From Cryobacterium lactosi (GTDB lineage: Bacteria; Actinomycetota; Actinomycetes; Actinomycetales; Microbacteriaceae), in assembly GCF_004403945.1 (NCBI RefSeq), contig NZ_SOHM01000011.1:358-64357 (forward strand): a stretch of DNA of 64,000 nucleotides, read 5' to 3'. Every line of letters begins with the position of its first letter. Position 1 is the stretch's first letter. The notes beneath the pieces were generated by a model, which did not search any database, was not told the origin of the DNA, and saw nothing but the letters and a program-made list of their open reading frames with translations. Made by a program: the position numbers and the translations under genes. Below, in pieces: positions 20,073 through 29,459 of this stretch.

Positions 20073-20873
20073 CTAGGCGCGGTGCGAGAAAGCGCTCTCG
20101 TACAGGCAGACAGAAGCGGCCGTGGCCAGGTTCATCGATTCGGCGTGGCCGTAGATGGGAACACTGATCGAACGATCGGCCATGGCCAGGTCTTCTTCGG
20201 TGAGACCGCGGGCCTCGTTGCCGAACAACCAGGCGGTGGGGGCGGTCAGCAGACCGCTGTTGCGGGCCTCGAGCAGGTCGTCGCCCTTGATATCGGCGGC
20301 GAGGATCTGCATGCCGGCGAACTTCGCACGCTCACGCACATCGGTGAGGGTGACCCCCACGGCGACGGGCAGGTGGAAGATCGACCCGGTGGAGGAACGC
20401 ACCACCTTGGGGTTGTACAGGTCGACGCTGCGGCCGGTGAAGATCACGGCGTCGGCGCCGGCGGCATCCGCTGCCCGGATGATGGTGCCCGCGTTACCCG
20501 GGTCGCGCACCTCTTCGAGGATCGCGATGAGCTTGGGCTCGTTGGCGAAGATCTTCTTGATCGAGGTGGGGAACTGGTGGCACACGGCGATGAAGCCCTG
20601 CGGGGTGACGGTGTCGGCCATCGTCTCGAGCACCTGCTCGGTGACGAATTCCACGTCGACGCCCGCGGCGACCGCGGCATCGCCGATCTCGGTGTAACGC
20701 TCGAGGGCGGTCGGAGTGGCGTACAGCTCCACGACGAGTTCGGGGCGGAAGGTGAGGGCTTCGGAGACGGCCTGCGGACCTTCGAGGAGGAACAGTCCCG
20801 TCTCGGAGCGGGCGGCTCGGTTCGCAAGTTTCGCGACGGCACGCACGCGAGGAGATCGGGGATTATCTAGCAT
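20073..20873 (-). CDS. TrmH/SpoU-family RNA 2'-O-methyltransferase
   Basis: A 266-residue SPOUT methyltransferase, probably acting on 23S rRNA. An N-terminal substrate-binding domain (residues 1-95, with [13 protein letters not shown]) precedes the knotted SAM-binding domain with its three motifs: [29 protein letters not shown], and [21 protein letters not shown]. It is adjacent to rplT, where mycobacteria have the related gene tsnR. I cannot tell the modified nucleotide. Confidence 0.9.
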   Translation of the reverse strand: MLDNPRSPRVRAVAKLANRAARSETGLFLLEGPQAVSEALTFRPELVVELYATPTALERYTEIGDAAVAAGVDVEFVTEQVLETMADTVTPQGFIAVCHQFPTSIKKIFANEPKLIAILEEVRDPGNAGTIIRAADAAGADAVIFTGRSVDLYNPKVVRSSTGSIFHLPVAVGVTLTDVRERAKFAGMQILAADIKGDDLLEARNSGLLTAPTAWLFGNEARGLTEEDLAMADRSISVPIYGHAESMNLATAASVCLYESAFSHRA

Positions 20874-20928
20874 GCACCCAGTTTAGGTGCCGCGCAGCCC
20901 GGCCAGAGAATGCCCCGCCGGGCATACA

Positions 20929-20965
20929 AAACGGGAGCGACCGCCAGTGGCGATCGCTCCCGTTT
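20929..20965 (-). terminator. Terminator of the infC-rpmI-rplT operon
   Basis: A 12-bp stem (20929-20940 with 20954-20965) extended by an inner CGCC/GGCG pair lies 14 bases past the rplT stop. On the minus strand the right-hand side continues into GTTTTG, giving a short U-run. It is a good intrinsic terminator. Confidence 0.85.
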
Positions 20966-20979
20966 ACAAGCAGGTGTGA

Positions 20980-21366
20980 CTACTTCGCAACCTTGGGTGC
21001 GGAGGTGTCAGCGGGCAGTGCTGCCTTGGCGCTCTCAACGATGGCCGCGAAGGTGGCGGGCTCGGTGACAGCGAGGTCGGCGAGGATGCGACGGTCAACC
21101 TGGATGCCGGCCAGGGCGAGGCCCTGGATCAGGCGGTTGTAGGTCAGGCCGTTCGCGCGGGACGCAGCGTTGATGCGCTGGATCCACAGGCGACGGAAGT
21201 CACCCTTGCGTGCACGACGGTCACGGTAGCTGTAGACGAGGGAGTGAGTGACCTGCTCCTTGGCCTTGCGGTACAGGCGTGAACGCTGACCGCGGTAACC
21301 CTGGGCGCGCTCAAGGATTACGCGACGCTTCTTGTGGGCGTTGACGGCCCTCTTTACTCTTGCCAT
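20980..21366 (-). CDS. rplT: 50S ribosomal protein L20
   Basis: A 128-residue ribosomal protein needed early in 50S assembly. [38 protein letters not shown] is unmistakable when read in pieces; [19 protein letters not shown] is the conserved core. The last ten residues (about 118-128) form an Ala/Pro-rich tail longer than in most L20 proteins. It lies 27 bp past rpmI. L20 represses its own operon in several bacteria; I see no recognised L20-binding leader here. Confidence 0.98.
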   Translation of the reverse strand: MARVKRAVNAHKKRRVILERAQGYRGQRSRLYRKAKEQVTHSLVYSYRDRRARKGDFRRLWIQRINAASRANGLTYNRLIQGLALAGIQVDRRILADLAVTEPATFAAIVESAKAALPADTSAPKVAK

Positions 21367-21393
21367 TTTCTAATTCCTTTAGGGGTACGGGGC

Positions 21394-21588
21394 CTAGTGG
21401 CCGAGAAGCTTCTTGATGGCCTTGACGTCGGCCTTGGCGAGAACCTGGTCCTGGTTCAAGCGGGACTTGCGCTGCGTGCTCTTGACCTCGAGGTTGTGGC
21501 GAAGTCCGGCCTGCTGCTTCATGATCTTGCCGGAGCCAGTGACCTTGAAACGCTTCTTTGTCCCAGAGTGGGTCTTCTGCTTAGGCAT
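21394..21588 (-). CDS. rpmI: 50S ribosomal protein L35
   Basis: A 64-residue basic protein starting [20 protein letters not shown], the standard L35 N-terminus. The ATG (21586-21588) lies inside the last codons of infC, and its AGGAGG ribosome binding site is inside the infC coding sequence, so translation is coupled to infC. Confidence 0.98.
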   Translation of the reverse strand: MPKQKTHSGTKKRFKVTGSGKIMKQQAGLRHNLEVKSTQRKSRLNQDQVLAKADVKAIKKLLGH

Positions 21589-22165
21589 TCTTTTCCTCCT
21601 GTTTGGCTGCTTTATCAGCAGCTCTATGTGCATTGGCCTCTGCCTTGGCCTCTGATTTGTTCTTCAGCGGGCCAATCACCATGACCATGTTTCGACCGTC
21701 GATGGTCGGGCTCGATTCCACAGAACCGAACTCCGCAACATCCTCGGCAAATCTCTGAAGCAGACGTACACCCTGGTCGGGACGGGACTGTTCACGGCCA
21801 CGGAACAGAATCATGGCCTTGACCTTGTCGCCGGCCTTCAGGAAGCCTTCGGCGCGCTTGCGCTTGGTCTCGTAGTCGTGCTTATCAATCTTGAGACGGA
21901 AACGAACCTCTTTGAGGATCGTGTTCGCCTGGTTGCGCCGGGCTTCTTTGGCCTTCTGCGCAGCTTCGTACTTGAACTTGCCGTAATCCATGATCTTCGC
22001 GACCGGCGGCTTGGACGTGGGGGCTACTTCGACCAGATCGAGGTCAGCCTCCTGTGCCAGGCGCAGGGCGACATCAATCGCCACGACCCCAACCTGTTCG
22101 CCGTTGGGACCAACGAGACGGACTTCGGGGACGCGGATACGGTCATTTGTACGGGGATCGCTGAT
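21581..22165 (-). CDS. infC: Translation initiation factor IF-3, ATC start codon
   Basis: Prevents premature joining of subunits and checks the initiator tRNA-start codon pair. The true product has 194 residues. The open frame continues upstream of the first usual start (a GTG at 22082-22084) as [15 protein letters not shown] and [13 protein letters not shown], the conserved IF-3 N-domain. An in-frame TGA lies only five codons further upstream, and between it and the conserved sequence there is no ATG, GTG or TTG. The only sensible start is ATC (22163-22165), preceded by GAGGAG at six bases. Non-standard starts allow IF-3 to repress its own mRNA in other bacteria. The lysine-rich C-terminal domain ([13 protein letters not shown]) is complete. 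Confidence 0.95.
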   Translation of the reverse strand: MSDPRTNDRIRVPEVRLVGPNGEQVGVVAIDVALRLAQEADLDLVEVAPTSKPPVAKIMDYGKFKYEAAQKAKEARRNQANTILKEVRFRLKIDKHDYETKRKRAEGFLKAGDKVKAMILFRGREQSRPDQGVRLLQRFAEDVAEFGSVESSPTIDGRNMVMVIGPLKNKSEAKAEANAHRAADKAAKQEEKNA

Positions 22166-22171
22166 GCGTCT

Positions 22172-22177
22172 CTCCTC
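22172..22177 (-). promoter_or_regulatory. Ribosome binding site that fixes the infC ATC start
   Basis: GAGGAG on the minus strand lies six bases before the ATC codon at 22163-22165. There is no equally placed site for the GTG at 22082-22084. Confidence 0.8.
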
Positions 22178-22458
22178 TACTCAAGCATCGTGGCTACAGC
22201 CTGACAACGGATGTCGTCCGGAGACGAAGAGGAGACAATCGCGCACACAATTCCGGGTGTCAGAACATTTCCTTGTTCCGTCACTCATCAACCACGTGCG
22301 GCACCCTATCTGCCGTGCAAGCTGGAAACCAGCAAGCGACGGCGGAGTGCAAACTACCCGGTAACCTTTATGAAGCGGTCAAGCGCGGGTGGGAGATTAT
22401 CCACTTTCGTACCGAGACTTTCATCTCGGAGCCCGGGTAAGCATAGCAGAGGAAACCA
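22178..22458. promoter_or_regulatory. Divergent leader region between infC and the DUF1844 gene
   Basis: About 280 bp without a gene, noticeably richer in A+T than the surroundings. On the minus strand TTGACC (22377-22382) could be the -35 of the infC operon, with only a weak GGTAGT-like -10 eighteen bases on. A small hairpin GCTGG-AAA-CCAGC sits at 22321-22333 in the infC leader. I could not identify a known ribosomal-protein leader fold or the promoter of the rightward gene. Confidence 0.4.
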
Positions 22459-22809
22459 GTGAGCGACAATTACGATCAGGACCAGTCCAGCCAGGCTACG
22501 AGGGACATCGCGGATGTGGCGGCGGTGGAGATCATCACGACCGCGGCGGTGCACCTGATGAGCGCCTCGGCGGTCAAGGTGGGGCTCGCCGACGACCCCG
22601 ACACGCAGATCGACCTGGATGAGGCGCGCAAGTTGATCACGGCTCTCGCCGGGCTCATCACGGCATCCGCCCCCGACATCTCGGACATGCACGCGCGCAG
22701 CCTGCGCGACGGTCTGCGCTCGTTGCAGCTGGCGTTCCGCGAGGCCTCCAGCATACCCGACCCGATCGGCCAGGGCCCGGGCGAGAAGTTCACCGGTCCG
22801 GTCAACTAA
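22459..22809 (+). CDS. DUF1844-family protein
   Basis: A 116-residue soluble acidic protein conserved beside infC in actinobacteria. The core DVAAVEIITTAAVHLMSASAVKVGL (read as residues 19-43) and DLDEARKLITALAGLI (52-67) fit DUF1844. No catalytic motif is visible and the function is unknown. The start is GTG with AGAGGAAA upstream. It is divergent from infC and shares its promoter region. Confidence 0.85.
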   Translation: MSDNYDQDQSSQATRDIADVAAVEIITTAAVHLMSASAVKVGLADDPDTQIDLDEARKLITALAGLITASAPDISDMHARSLRDGLRSLQLAFREASSIPDPIGQGPGEKFTGPVN

Positions 22810-22839
22810 CTGCCCTGCCGACGCGACCATCTTCGTTGG

Positions 22840-23661
22840 TCAGGTTTGGCAGCGCGGGCACCAGTAGGTGACCCGCTTTTCGAGCTCGCTACGGCCGAGT
22901 TGACCACGCTGGATGCGGGTGCCGCAGCGCCGGCAGGGCTGCCGTTCCCGCCCGTAGACGAAGGTGCGCATCCCCCGGCGCAGGTTGCCGGTGGTGGTGC
23001 GCTCCGAGCGGTCCCGGTTGGCGGTGATCAGCCGGTGTGCCAGCGCCACCAGGCCGTCGAGGTCGGTGACCTCGCTGATGGGCCGGGTGGGCAGCAGTCC
23101 GCGGAGGAAACACAGTTCATTGACGTACACATTGCCGAGCCCGGCGAGGTTGCGCTGGTCGCCCAGGGCGACGGCCACCGGCCGCTCCCCCGCGCCGGTC
23201 CCCTCCGCACCGGTCCCGTTCGCCCTGTCTCCCGCCGCGCGCAGCCGACGCACCGCCTCCGCCGCGTCCCAGCCGGGTCCGAGCAGGTCGGGGCCGAGAT
23301 AGCCCAGGTGCTGCTCATCCTCAGCGGTGGGAAACAGTTCGAGGGTGCCCAGCTCGAACCCCACGGCCACCCAGGCCGCGGTCTCCAGCACGATGCGGGC
23401 CTGGAACGCCGGCCGCTGCCACTTCGTGCCGTGCCGGTAGAGGTGCCACGTGCCCTCCATCTTCAGGTGCGAGTGGATGCTGGTCTCCCCCACGTGCGCC
23501 ACCAGGTGCTTGCCGCGGCTGATGACCTCGTGCACGGTCTGACCGGTGAGGTCGACGGTGGCGAAGGCGGGCACCCGGATGTCGCAGCGCGTGAGTGTGG
23601 CACCGTGCAGGGCCTCATCCAGGCTGCGGGCGCTGCGGTAGACGGTGTCACCCTCAGGCAC
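22840..23661 (-). CDS. nei2: Nei2-type endonuclease VIII / Fpg-family DNA glycosylase
   Basis: A 273-residue base-excision enzyme that removes oxidised bases. The N-terminus MPEGDTVYRSA has the catalytic Pro2-Glu3 and the GDT of Nei proteins rather than the PELPE of Fpg. The H2TH domain is LGDQRNLAGLGNVYVNE, and a zinc finger has CRRC at 243-246 and CPRC at 268-271. The insertion ANGTGAEGTGAGERP (about 147-161) is low-complexity. Its start overlaps the end of the lhr helicase by eight bases, the same pairing as in Mycobacterium, so the two probably work in one repair pathway. Confidence 0.93.
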   Translation of the reverse strand: MPEGDTVYRSARSLDEALHGATLTRCDIRVPAFATVDLTGQTVHEVISRGKHLVAHVGETSIHSHLKMEGTWHLYRHGTKWQRPAFQARIVLETAAWVAVGFELGTLELFPTAEDEQHLGYLGPDLLGPGWDAAEAVRRLRAAGDRANGTGAEGTGAGERPVAVALGDQRNLAGLGNVYVNELCFLRGLLPTRPISEVTDLDGLVALAHRLITANRDRSERTTTGNLRRGMRTFVYGRERQPCRRCGTRIQRGQLGRSELEKRVTYWCPRCQT

Positions 23662-26600
23662 TGAGCCTCAGCCCCCGCGGTGTCTCGGTGAATCCGGCGG
23701 CGCGCAGGGCGTCGCCCACCGTGGTGCCGAGCACGAACTCGGCATTCACGGTTTCCACGGCGAGTTTGGGCACCCGCCCGGCGGTGACCGTCGCGGCGAG
23801 CGACCGGGTGGCCGCCAGCACGGTCTCGGACGGTGCCGGCCGAGGCGTGCCCGGCTTCGACGGCGCGGTGCGCATCGTCGACGAACGGGCCGGAGCCGAA
23901 CCTGCCGGCGCGGCGGACGTCGTCTGGTCGTCCGCGCCCTCACGGCCGTCCGCGTCGACGGCGGTCCCTGCGGCGGTCGGGTCGAAGACGAGCATCGACT
24001 TGCCGCCGCGCTCCACGTACAGCACCAGGTGTCCGTCGACGAGCACCACGAGGCCGCCGGCCTTGCGTCCGGGCCGGTGGCCGGTGCCCTCGGGCAGGGC
24101 CGGCCAGGGCAGCACGGCGCCGTACGGGTTGGCCGGGTCGGTGGCGGCGAGGGTCACGGTGCTGGCCGCCGACCTGTCGCCGCGTTCGGCGCGCTCCGCC
24201 TGGTCGACGTAACCGCGCATCCGGTCGATGGTGCCGGCGGTGGCGAACTGGGACGCCCCGAGCCCCTCGACGAAGTAACCCCGGCGGCACCGGCCCATCT
24301 CCTCGAAGCCGCTGAGGGTCTTGTAGACCAGCGCGAAACCGCCGAGCACGTTCTCGCCCATCACGGCGCCGCGGGTGACCACGCCGTAGCGTTCGAGCAT
24401 GGTCTCGCCCAGCGCGTGCGCCCGGCGGGTGGCCGAGGTGTCGGCGACGGGCACGATCGACCAGCGACCGGACACCGTGGGCGGGCCCTGCCTGCTGGGC
24501 AGGCTGGGCCGGGGCAGCGCGCGTCCGCGGTGCAGCCGGGCGCGCGGCGCGGCGCGGCGGGTGGAGTGCGCCGTCTTGCCGCCGGAGACCAGCGAGCGCA
24601 CCGGGGCGAAGGTGTCGTTGCTCACCAGGCCGGACCAGACCAGGTCCCACAGCGCGTCGACGAGTTCGCCGTCGTCCTGGCTGCCCACGGAGTCGGCCAG
24701 CTGCCGGAAGAAGTAGCCGCCACCGGTGCCCAGGGTGGCGAGGATCTCCCGCTGCAGCGCGGTGGTGTCCAGTTCGGTGGGGACGGGCAGGGTGAGCGGG
24801 GCGGTATCGGTCAGGTGCAGGCTCACCCAGCCGTCATTGCCGGCCAGCGTGCCCGCACCGGCCCAGAGCACCTCGCCGGCGTTGGTGAGCTCGTCGAGCA
24901 TGCCGGGGTTGTAGTCGCTCACCCGGGCGGGCAGGATCAGGGTCTCCCAGGCGGAGGCCGGGATGCGGGCGCCCTCGAGCTGTTCGATCACCGAGACGAC
25001 GCCGTCGACGCCACGCAGCTTGCCGCCGACGTGCTGCCAGGCCGGCAGGAACCGGCCGAGGGTGGCCTGGTCGACGGGCTCGACCTCGTGCCGCAGCGCC
25101 GCGAGCGAGCGGCGACGCAGGCGGCGCAGCACCTCGGCGTCACACCACTCGCTGCCGCTGCCGTGCGGGCGGAACTCACCCTCGACGATCCGCCGGGCAT
25201 CCGCCAGCCGGCGCAGGGCGCCCAGGGCGATGGCGGCGCCGAACCCGAACCTGGCGGCGACGTCGGCCGTGGTGAACGGGCCGTGGGTGCGGGCATACCG
25301 GCTGACCAGGTCCCCGAGCGGGTCTTTCACGCTTTCGGTGAAGGCCTCAGGGATGCCGGGGGCCAGGGGAACGCCGAGGGCGTCGCGCAACCGGCCGGCA
25401 TCCTCGATCACCGCCCAGCGTTCCTCGCCGGCGATGCCCACTTTGAGGGCGCGCCGAGCACTGGTGAGGGCGTCGAGGTGGGCGCGGGCCTCGGCCTCAG
25501 TGGCGGCGGGCGGTGCGGATGCGTCGGGGCCGTCGGTGGCGTCGGACTCGGGCTCCCCTGCATCCGGTGTCTCAGCGATCGCGGGCACGTCGGCGCTGGT
25601 CTGAAGCCGGGCGGCGACCTCGGCGACGGTGAGCGGGCCGAGGCCCCTGAGCAGGTCGGCAACGCCCTCCAGTCCCTTGGCGCGGCGGTCCGGTGCCAGC
25701 CGTTGCAGTTCCGCGTCGGTGCCCTCCATCACCACAGGGTCGAGCAGTTCCCGCAGTTCCACCCGGCCGAGCAGTTCGGCGAGCAGTCCGGAGTCGATCG
25801 AGAGGGCGGTGGCGCGGCGTTCGGCCAGCGGCGAATCGCCCTCGTACATGAACGCGGCGACGTAGCCGAAGAGCAGCGCGTTGGCGAACGGGCTGGCCGA
25901 GTCGGTGCTGGTCTCCACCAGCCGGATCGACCGGCTGGCCACCTGCTTGGCCAGCCCCACGAGGGCAGGCAGGTCGTAGACATCCTGCAGGCATTCGCGG
26001 ATGGTTTCGAGGATGATCGGGAACGACGGGTACTCGCGTGCCACGTCCAGCAGCTGGGATGCCTTCTGCCGTTGTTGCCAGAGCGGCGAGCGGCTGCCCG
26101 GCCGGTACCGCGGCAGCAGCAGGGCGCGGGCCGCGCACTCGCGGAACCTGGACGCGAACAGGGCGGAGCCGCCGACCTCGTCGGTGACGAGTTGCTCGAG
26201 TTCATCGGGGTCGAAGACGAAGAGGTCGGCGCCGGGCGGTTCGGCCTCGGTGTCGGGGATGCGCACCACGATGCCGTCGTCGCTGGCGACGCAAGCGCCG
26301 TCGATGCCGAAGCGTTCCCGCACCCGGGCGCCCACGGCGAGGGCCCAGGGCGCGTGCACGGTGAGGCCGAACGGCGAGTGCAGGATGACCCGCCAATCGC
26401 CGAGCTCGTCACGGAACCTCTCCACGACCAGAGTCTGGTCGGTGGGCAGGTACCGGGTGGCTGCGCGCTGCTCGTCGAGGAAGACCAGCAGGTTGGTCGT
26501 CGCACGGGCGTCAAGGCCCGCGGCCAGGCAGCGATCCCGGGCCTTCGCGGGGGTGAGCGCCGACACCTCGCGGAGGAACGCACCGATGGCGGCACCGAGC

Positions 26601-28561
26601 TCGGCGGGCCGGCCCAGGCCGTCGCCCTTCCAGAACGGGAGCCGGCCCGGTTCGCCGAACGCGGGTACCACGAGCACCCTGTCGTGGGTGATCTCCTGGA
26701 TGCGCCAGCTGGTGGCGCCGAGCGCGAACACGTCGCCGACCCTGGATTCGTAGACCATTTCCTCGTCGAGCTCGCCGACGCGGCGGCCGGTGGGTTGGTC
26801 GCCGCCGACCATGAAGACGCCGAACAGTCCGCGGTCGGGGATGGTGCCGCCGCTGGTGACGGCCAGGCGTTGGGCGCCGGGTCGTCCGGTGAGCAGGCCC
26901 GAGTCGCGATCCCAGATGATGCGTGGTCGCAGTTCGGCGAATTGGTCGGACGGGTATCTGCCGGCGAGCAGGTCGAGGGTGGCTTCGTACGCGGAGCGGG
27001 GCAGGGTCGCGAACGGTGCGCTCCGCCGTACGGCGTCGAACCACTCCTCGGCGTCGATGGGTTCGAGGGCCACGGCGGCGACGGTCTGCTGGGCGAGGAT
27101 GTCGAGCGGGTTCGCGGGCACCTGCAGCGACTCGATCATGCCCGACACCATCCGCTCGGCGGCGACGGTGGCGTGGATGAGGTCGGCCCGGTGTTTGGGG
27201 AAGATGATGCCCCTGGAGACCTCGCCGACCTGGTGGCCGGCTCGGCCGACGCGCTGCAGGCCGCTGGCCACGGACGGCGGCGATTCGACCTGCACCACCA
27301 GGTCGACCTCGCCCATGTCGATGCCGAGCTCCAGGCTCGAGGTGGCGACCACGCAGCGGAGCCTCCCGGACTTGAGGTCGTCCTCGATCGTGGCCCGCTG
27401 TTCCTTGCTCACCGAGCCGTGGTGGGCGCGGGCCAGCAGCGCTTCCGCGCCCTCGCTCTGGCCGCTGCCGCCCATCAGTTCGGCGGGCGGGCGCGGCTGT
27501 TGCTGGGCGACCGCACGGGCAGCGGATGCGCCGCCGGTTGGGCCGCCAGCGAGCACCAGCTCAGCCTCGTCCGCTGCGGCGAGCCGGTCGGAATAGATCT
27601 CGTTGAACCGGGCGGTGAGCCGTTCGGCCAGACGCCGGGAGTTGGCGAAGACTATCGACGAGGAGTGCGCGAGCACGGCATCCACGATGGCTTCTTCGAC
27701 GTGCGGCCAGATGGACCCGGTCTGCGGGGCGGCGGCGGAGGTGGCGCCCTCCGGGGCGGGCACCGCGCCGAGCTGGGTCATGTCATCGACGGGCACGACC
27801 ACGCGCAGGTCGAACCGTTTCTCGTTCTTCGGCGCCACGATCTCCACCGGCGCGAGGCCGCCGAGGAACCGGGCAACCTCCGACGCCGGCCGGACCGTGG
27901 CGGACAGGCCGATGCGCTGGGCCGGCTTGGCGAGCAGGGCGTCGAGGCGTTCGAGGGACACAGCGAGGTGCGCGCCGCGCTTGCTGGCCGCGACGGCGTG
28001 GATCTCGTCAATGATCACCGTGTCGACACCCCGCAGCGACTCGCGGGCGGCGGAGGTGAGCATCAGAAAGAGCGATTCCGGGGTGGTGATGAGGATCTCG
28101 GGCGGCGTCTTCACGAGCGCGCGGCGGTCCGCGGCCGGGGTGTCGCCGCTGCGCACGCCGACGGTCACCCGCACCGGTGCCAGGCCGAGCCGTTCGGCGG
28201 CCTGGCCGATGCCCACCAGCGGCGCACGCAGGTTACGTTCCACGTCCACGCCGAGAGCCTTCAGCGGCGAGATGTAGAGCACCCGGGTGCCGGCGGGTGC
28301 GGCGGTGGCAGCCGCGGCGGACGCAGTCGTGGCGGCGGCATCCGTCACCGTTGGCGCGCCTGCGGAGGCCGAGTAGAGCCGGTCGAGCGCCCAGAGGAAC
28401 GCGGCCAGGGTCTTGCCCGACCCGGTGGGGGCGACGACGAGGGTGTGCGAGCCGCGGGAGATGGCGTCCCAAGCGCCCAGTTGAGCCTCGGTGGGAGCGT
28501 CGAACGCGCCGGAGAACCAGGTTCGAGTGGCCGGCGACAGTCGCTGCAGAATCTCCGTCAT
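23654..28561 (-). CDS. lhr: Lhr-family ATP-dependent DNA helicase
   Basis: A 1635-residue superfamily 2 helicase of the large Lhr class. Walker A is APTGSGKT (44-51), the DEIH box is at 186-189, and the motif VI-like QRVGRAGHQVG lies near 436. These belong to the RecA-like core, followed by a winged helix and a long C-terminal domain of the Lhr type to the end. Residues about 67-92, just after motif I, are an Ala/Thr-rich low-complexity insert absent from most homologues I know. In mycobacteria Lhr is a 3'-to-5' single-strand translocase that unwinds RNA:DNA and DNA duplexes and is induced by DNA damage. It is coupled to nei2 by overlap. No frameshift is seen. Confidence 0.95.
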   Translation of the reverse strand: MTEILQRLSPATRTWFSGAFDAPTEAQLGAWDAISRGSHTLVVAPTGSGKTLAAFLWALDRLYSASAGAPTVTDAAATTASAAAATAAPAGTRVLYISPLKALGVDVERNLRAPLVGIGQAAERLGLAPVRVTVGVRSGDTPAADRRALVKTPPEILITTPESLFLMLTSAARESLRGVDTVIIDEIHAVAASKRGAHLAVSLERLDALLAKPAQRIGLSATVRPASEVARFLGGLAPVEIVAPKNEKRFDLRVVVPVDDMTQLGAVPAPEGATSAAAPQTGSIWPHVEEAIVDAVLAHSSSIVFANSRRLAERLTARFNEIYSDRLAAADEAELVLAGGPTGGASAARAVAQQQPRPPAELMGGSGQSEGAEALLARAHHGSVSKEQRATIEDDLKSGRLRCVVATSSLELGIDMGEVDLVVQVESPPSVASGLQRVGRAGHQVGEVSRGIIFPKHRADLIHATVAAERMVSGMIESLQVPANPLDILAQQTVAAVALEPIDAEEWFDAVRRSAPFATLPRSAYEATLDLLAGRYPSDQFAELRPRIIWDRDSGLLTGRPGAQRLAVTSGGTIPDRGLFGVFMVGGDQPTGRRVGELDEEMVYESRVGDVFALGATSWRIQEITHDRVLVVPAFGEPGRLPFWKGDGLGRPAELGAAIGAFLREVSALTPAKARDRCLAAGLDARATTNLLVFLDEQRAATRYLPTDQTLVVERFRDELGDWRVILHSPFGLTVHAPWALAVGARVRERFGIDGACVASDDGIVVRIPDTEAEPPGADLFVFDPDELEQLVTDEVGGSALFASRFRECAARALLLPRYRPGSRSPLWQQRQKASQLLDVAREYPSFPIILETIRECLQDVYDLPALVGLAKQVASRSIRLVETSTDSASPFANALLFGYVAAFMYEGDSPLAERRATALSIDSGLLAELLGRVELRELLDPVVMEGTDAELQRLAPDRRAKGLEGVADLLRGLGPLTVAEVAARLQTSADVPAIAETPDAGEPESDATDGPDASAPPAATEAEARAHLDALTSARRALKVGIAGEERWAVIEDAGRLRDALGVPLAPGIPEAFTESVKDPLGDLVSRYARTHGPFTTADVAARFGFGAAIALGALRRLADARRIVEGEFRPHGSGSEWCDAEVLRRLRRRSLAALRHEVEPVDQATLGRFLPAWQHVGGKLRGVDGVVSVIEQLEGARIPASAWETLILPARVSDYNPGMLDELTNAGEVLWAGAGTLAGNDGWVSLHLTDTAPLTLPVPTELDTTALQREILATLGTGGGYFFRQLADSVGSQDDGELVDALWDLVWSGLVSNDTFAPVRSLVSGGKTAHSTRRAAPRARLHRGRALPRPSLPSRQGPPTVSGRWSIVPVADTSATRRAHALGETMLERYGVVTRGAVMGENVLGGFALVYKTLSGFEEMGRCRRGYFVEGLGASQFATAGTIDRMRGYVDQAERAERGDRSAASTVTLAATDPANPYGAVLPWPALPEGTGHRPGRKAGGLVVLVDGHLVLYVERGGKSMLVFDPTAAGTAVDADGREGADDQTTSAAPAGSAPARSSTMRTAPSKPGTPRPAPSETVLAATRSLAATVTAGRVPKLAVETVNAEFVLGTTVGDALRAAGFTETPRGLRLSA

Positions 28562-28640
28562 CTCCCTATCCTCCCCGATCCCACCGACATCGCAGCGGAT
28601 GCCGCCCCCACTGTTCCCGATGCGGATGCGGCGGGCGGGG

Positions 28641-29459
28641 TCAGGCGGAGGCTACTAGCTGCACGCGGAGGGAATCGACGCCGGTGGCGATGACGTCGTC
28701 GGCGGCCCAGCGGGCGGCCAGGCGGGCCAGCGTGGCGTCGAGGTCCGCACGGCTGAGCCCGTCAACGAGCTCAAGGCGCACGATCAGCTCGGGTCCGGCC
28801 AGCCGGGCCTCGGGGTCTCCGGCGGTGAGGCTGACCGACAGCGCGGCGAGTTCGGTGGTGATGGACTCCTCGAACGCGGCGGCGACCTGGCGGCTGGCGT
28901 AGCTCGGGGTCCACGCCGCGGACTGTGCGATGGCCCAGAGCGCCGGCCGGCGCACGACGAATTCGGTCTCGGCGGTGGGGTCGAGCACCACCAGGTCGGT
29001 GTTTTCCTGCGCGGCCGCCAGGGCTACCCGGGCCGCGTCTGCGGGAACCGGGCGGGCGTTGGCGTTCCAGGCGCGCATGGCTGTGGCCGAGGAAAAGACC
29101 GGCAAGACCGGGCGACCGTCCGGCCCGGCGACGGTGATGATCGACAGTTCCTGGGTCTTGTCGACCCGCAGGCCGTGCGCCCCGACGGGGTCGGTCGTCC
29201 CGGCGGGGGCCTCGTCCGCACCGAGAGCGGTGACCAGCGGGATCAGCAGACGAGCCGAGCGGAGGACGTCGATCACGCCCTCCTCTCCGAGTTCTCTGGC
29301 CCGGAAGCGCGCCAGCGCGGCGATCAGCGCCGGCGGCGGCAGGCCGTCGTCGTCGGCGAACACGGTGTCGTCGAGCGACCGGCCGGCCCAAGGCTGGCCG
29401 GCGGAGTCGGCACCCGGGTCCGGACGGCCGGTGGAGCCGAGGTTATGCGCCGGAGACAT
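28641..29459 (-). CDS. SseB-family protein
   Basis: A 272-residue protein that matches the actinobacterial SseB-like genes found next to priA. A disordered N-terminus (about 1-30) is followed by [37 protein letters not shown], a [24 protein letters not shown] region and [19 protein letters not shown]. Function unknown. I placed the start at the ATG at 29457-29459 (MSPAHNLGS), which overlaps the last codons of hisA by 17 bases; a longer frame reads through hisA in another frame and is not credible. Confidence 0.78.
   Translation of the reverse strand: MSPAHNLGSTGRPDPGADSAGQPWAGRSLDDTVFADDDGLPPPALIAALARFRARELGEEGVIDVLRSARLLIPLVTALGADEAPAGTTDPVGAHGLRVDKTQELSIITVAGPDGRPVLPVFSSATAMRAWNANARPVPADAARVALAAAQENTDLVVLDPTAETEFVVRRPALWAIAQSAAWTPSYASRQVAAAFEESITTELAALSVSLTAGDPEARLAGPELIVRLELVDGLSRADLDATLARLAARWAADDVIATGVDSLRVQLVASA

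Noticed and set aside
22082..22084. GTG as start codon of infC
   Set aside because: The conserved IF-3 N-domain continues upstream in the same frame, and this GTG has no ribosome binding site.
23645..28693. A 1682-codon open frame on the plus strand opposite lhr
   Set aside because: It has no family resemblance, and is rich in Gly/Arg/Val/Ala as expected for the antisense of a high-GC gene. The lhr frame shows all helicase motifs.
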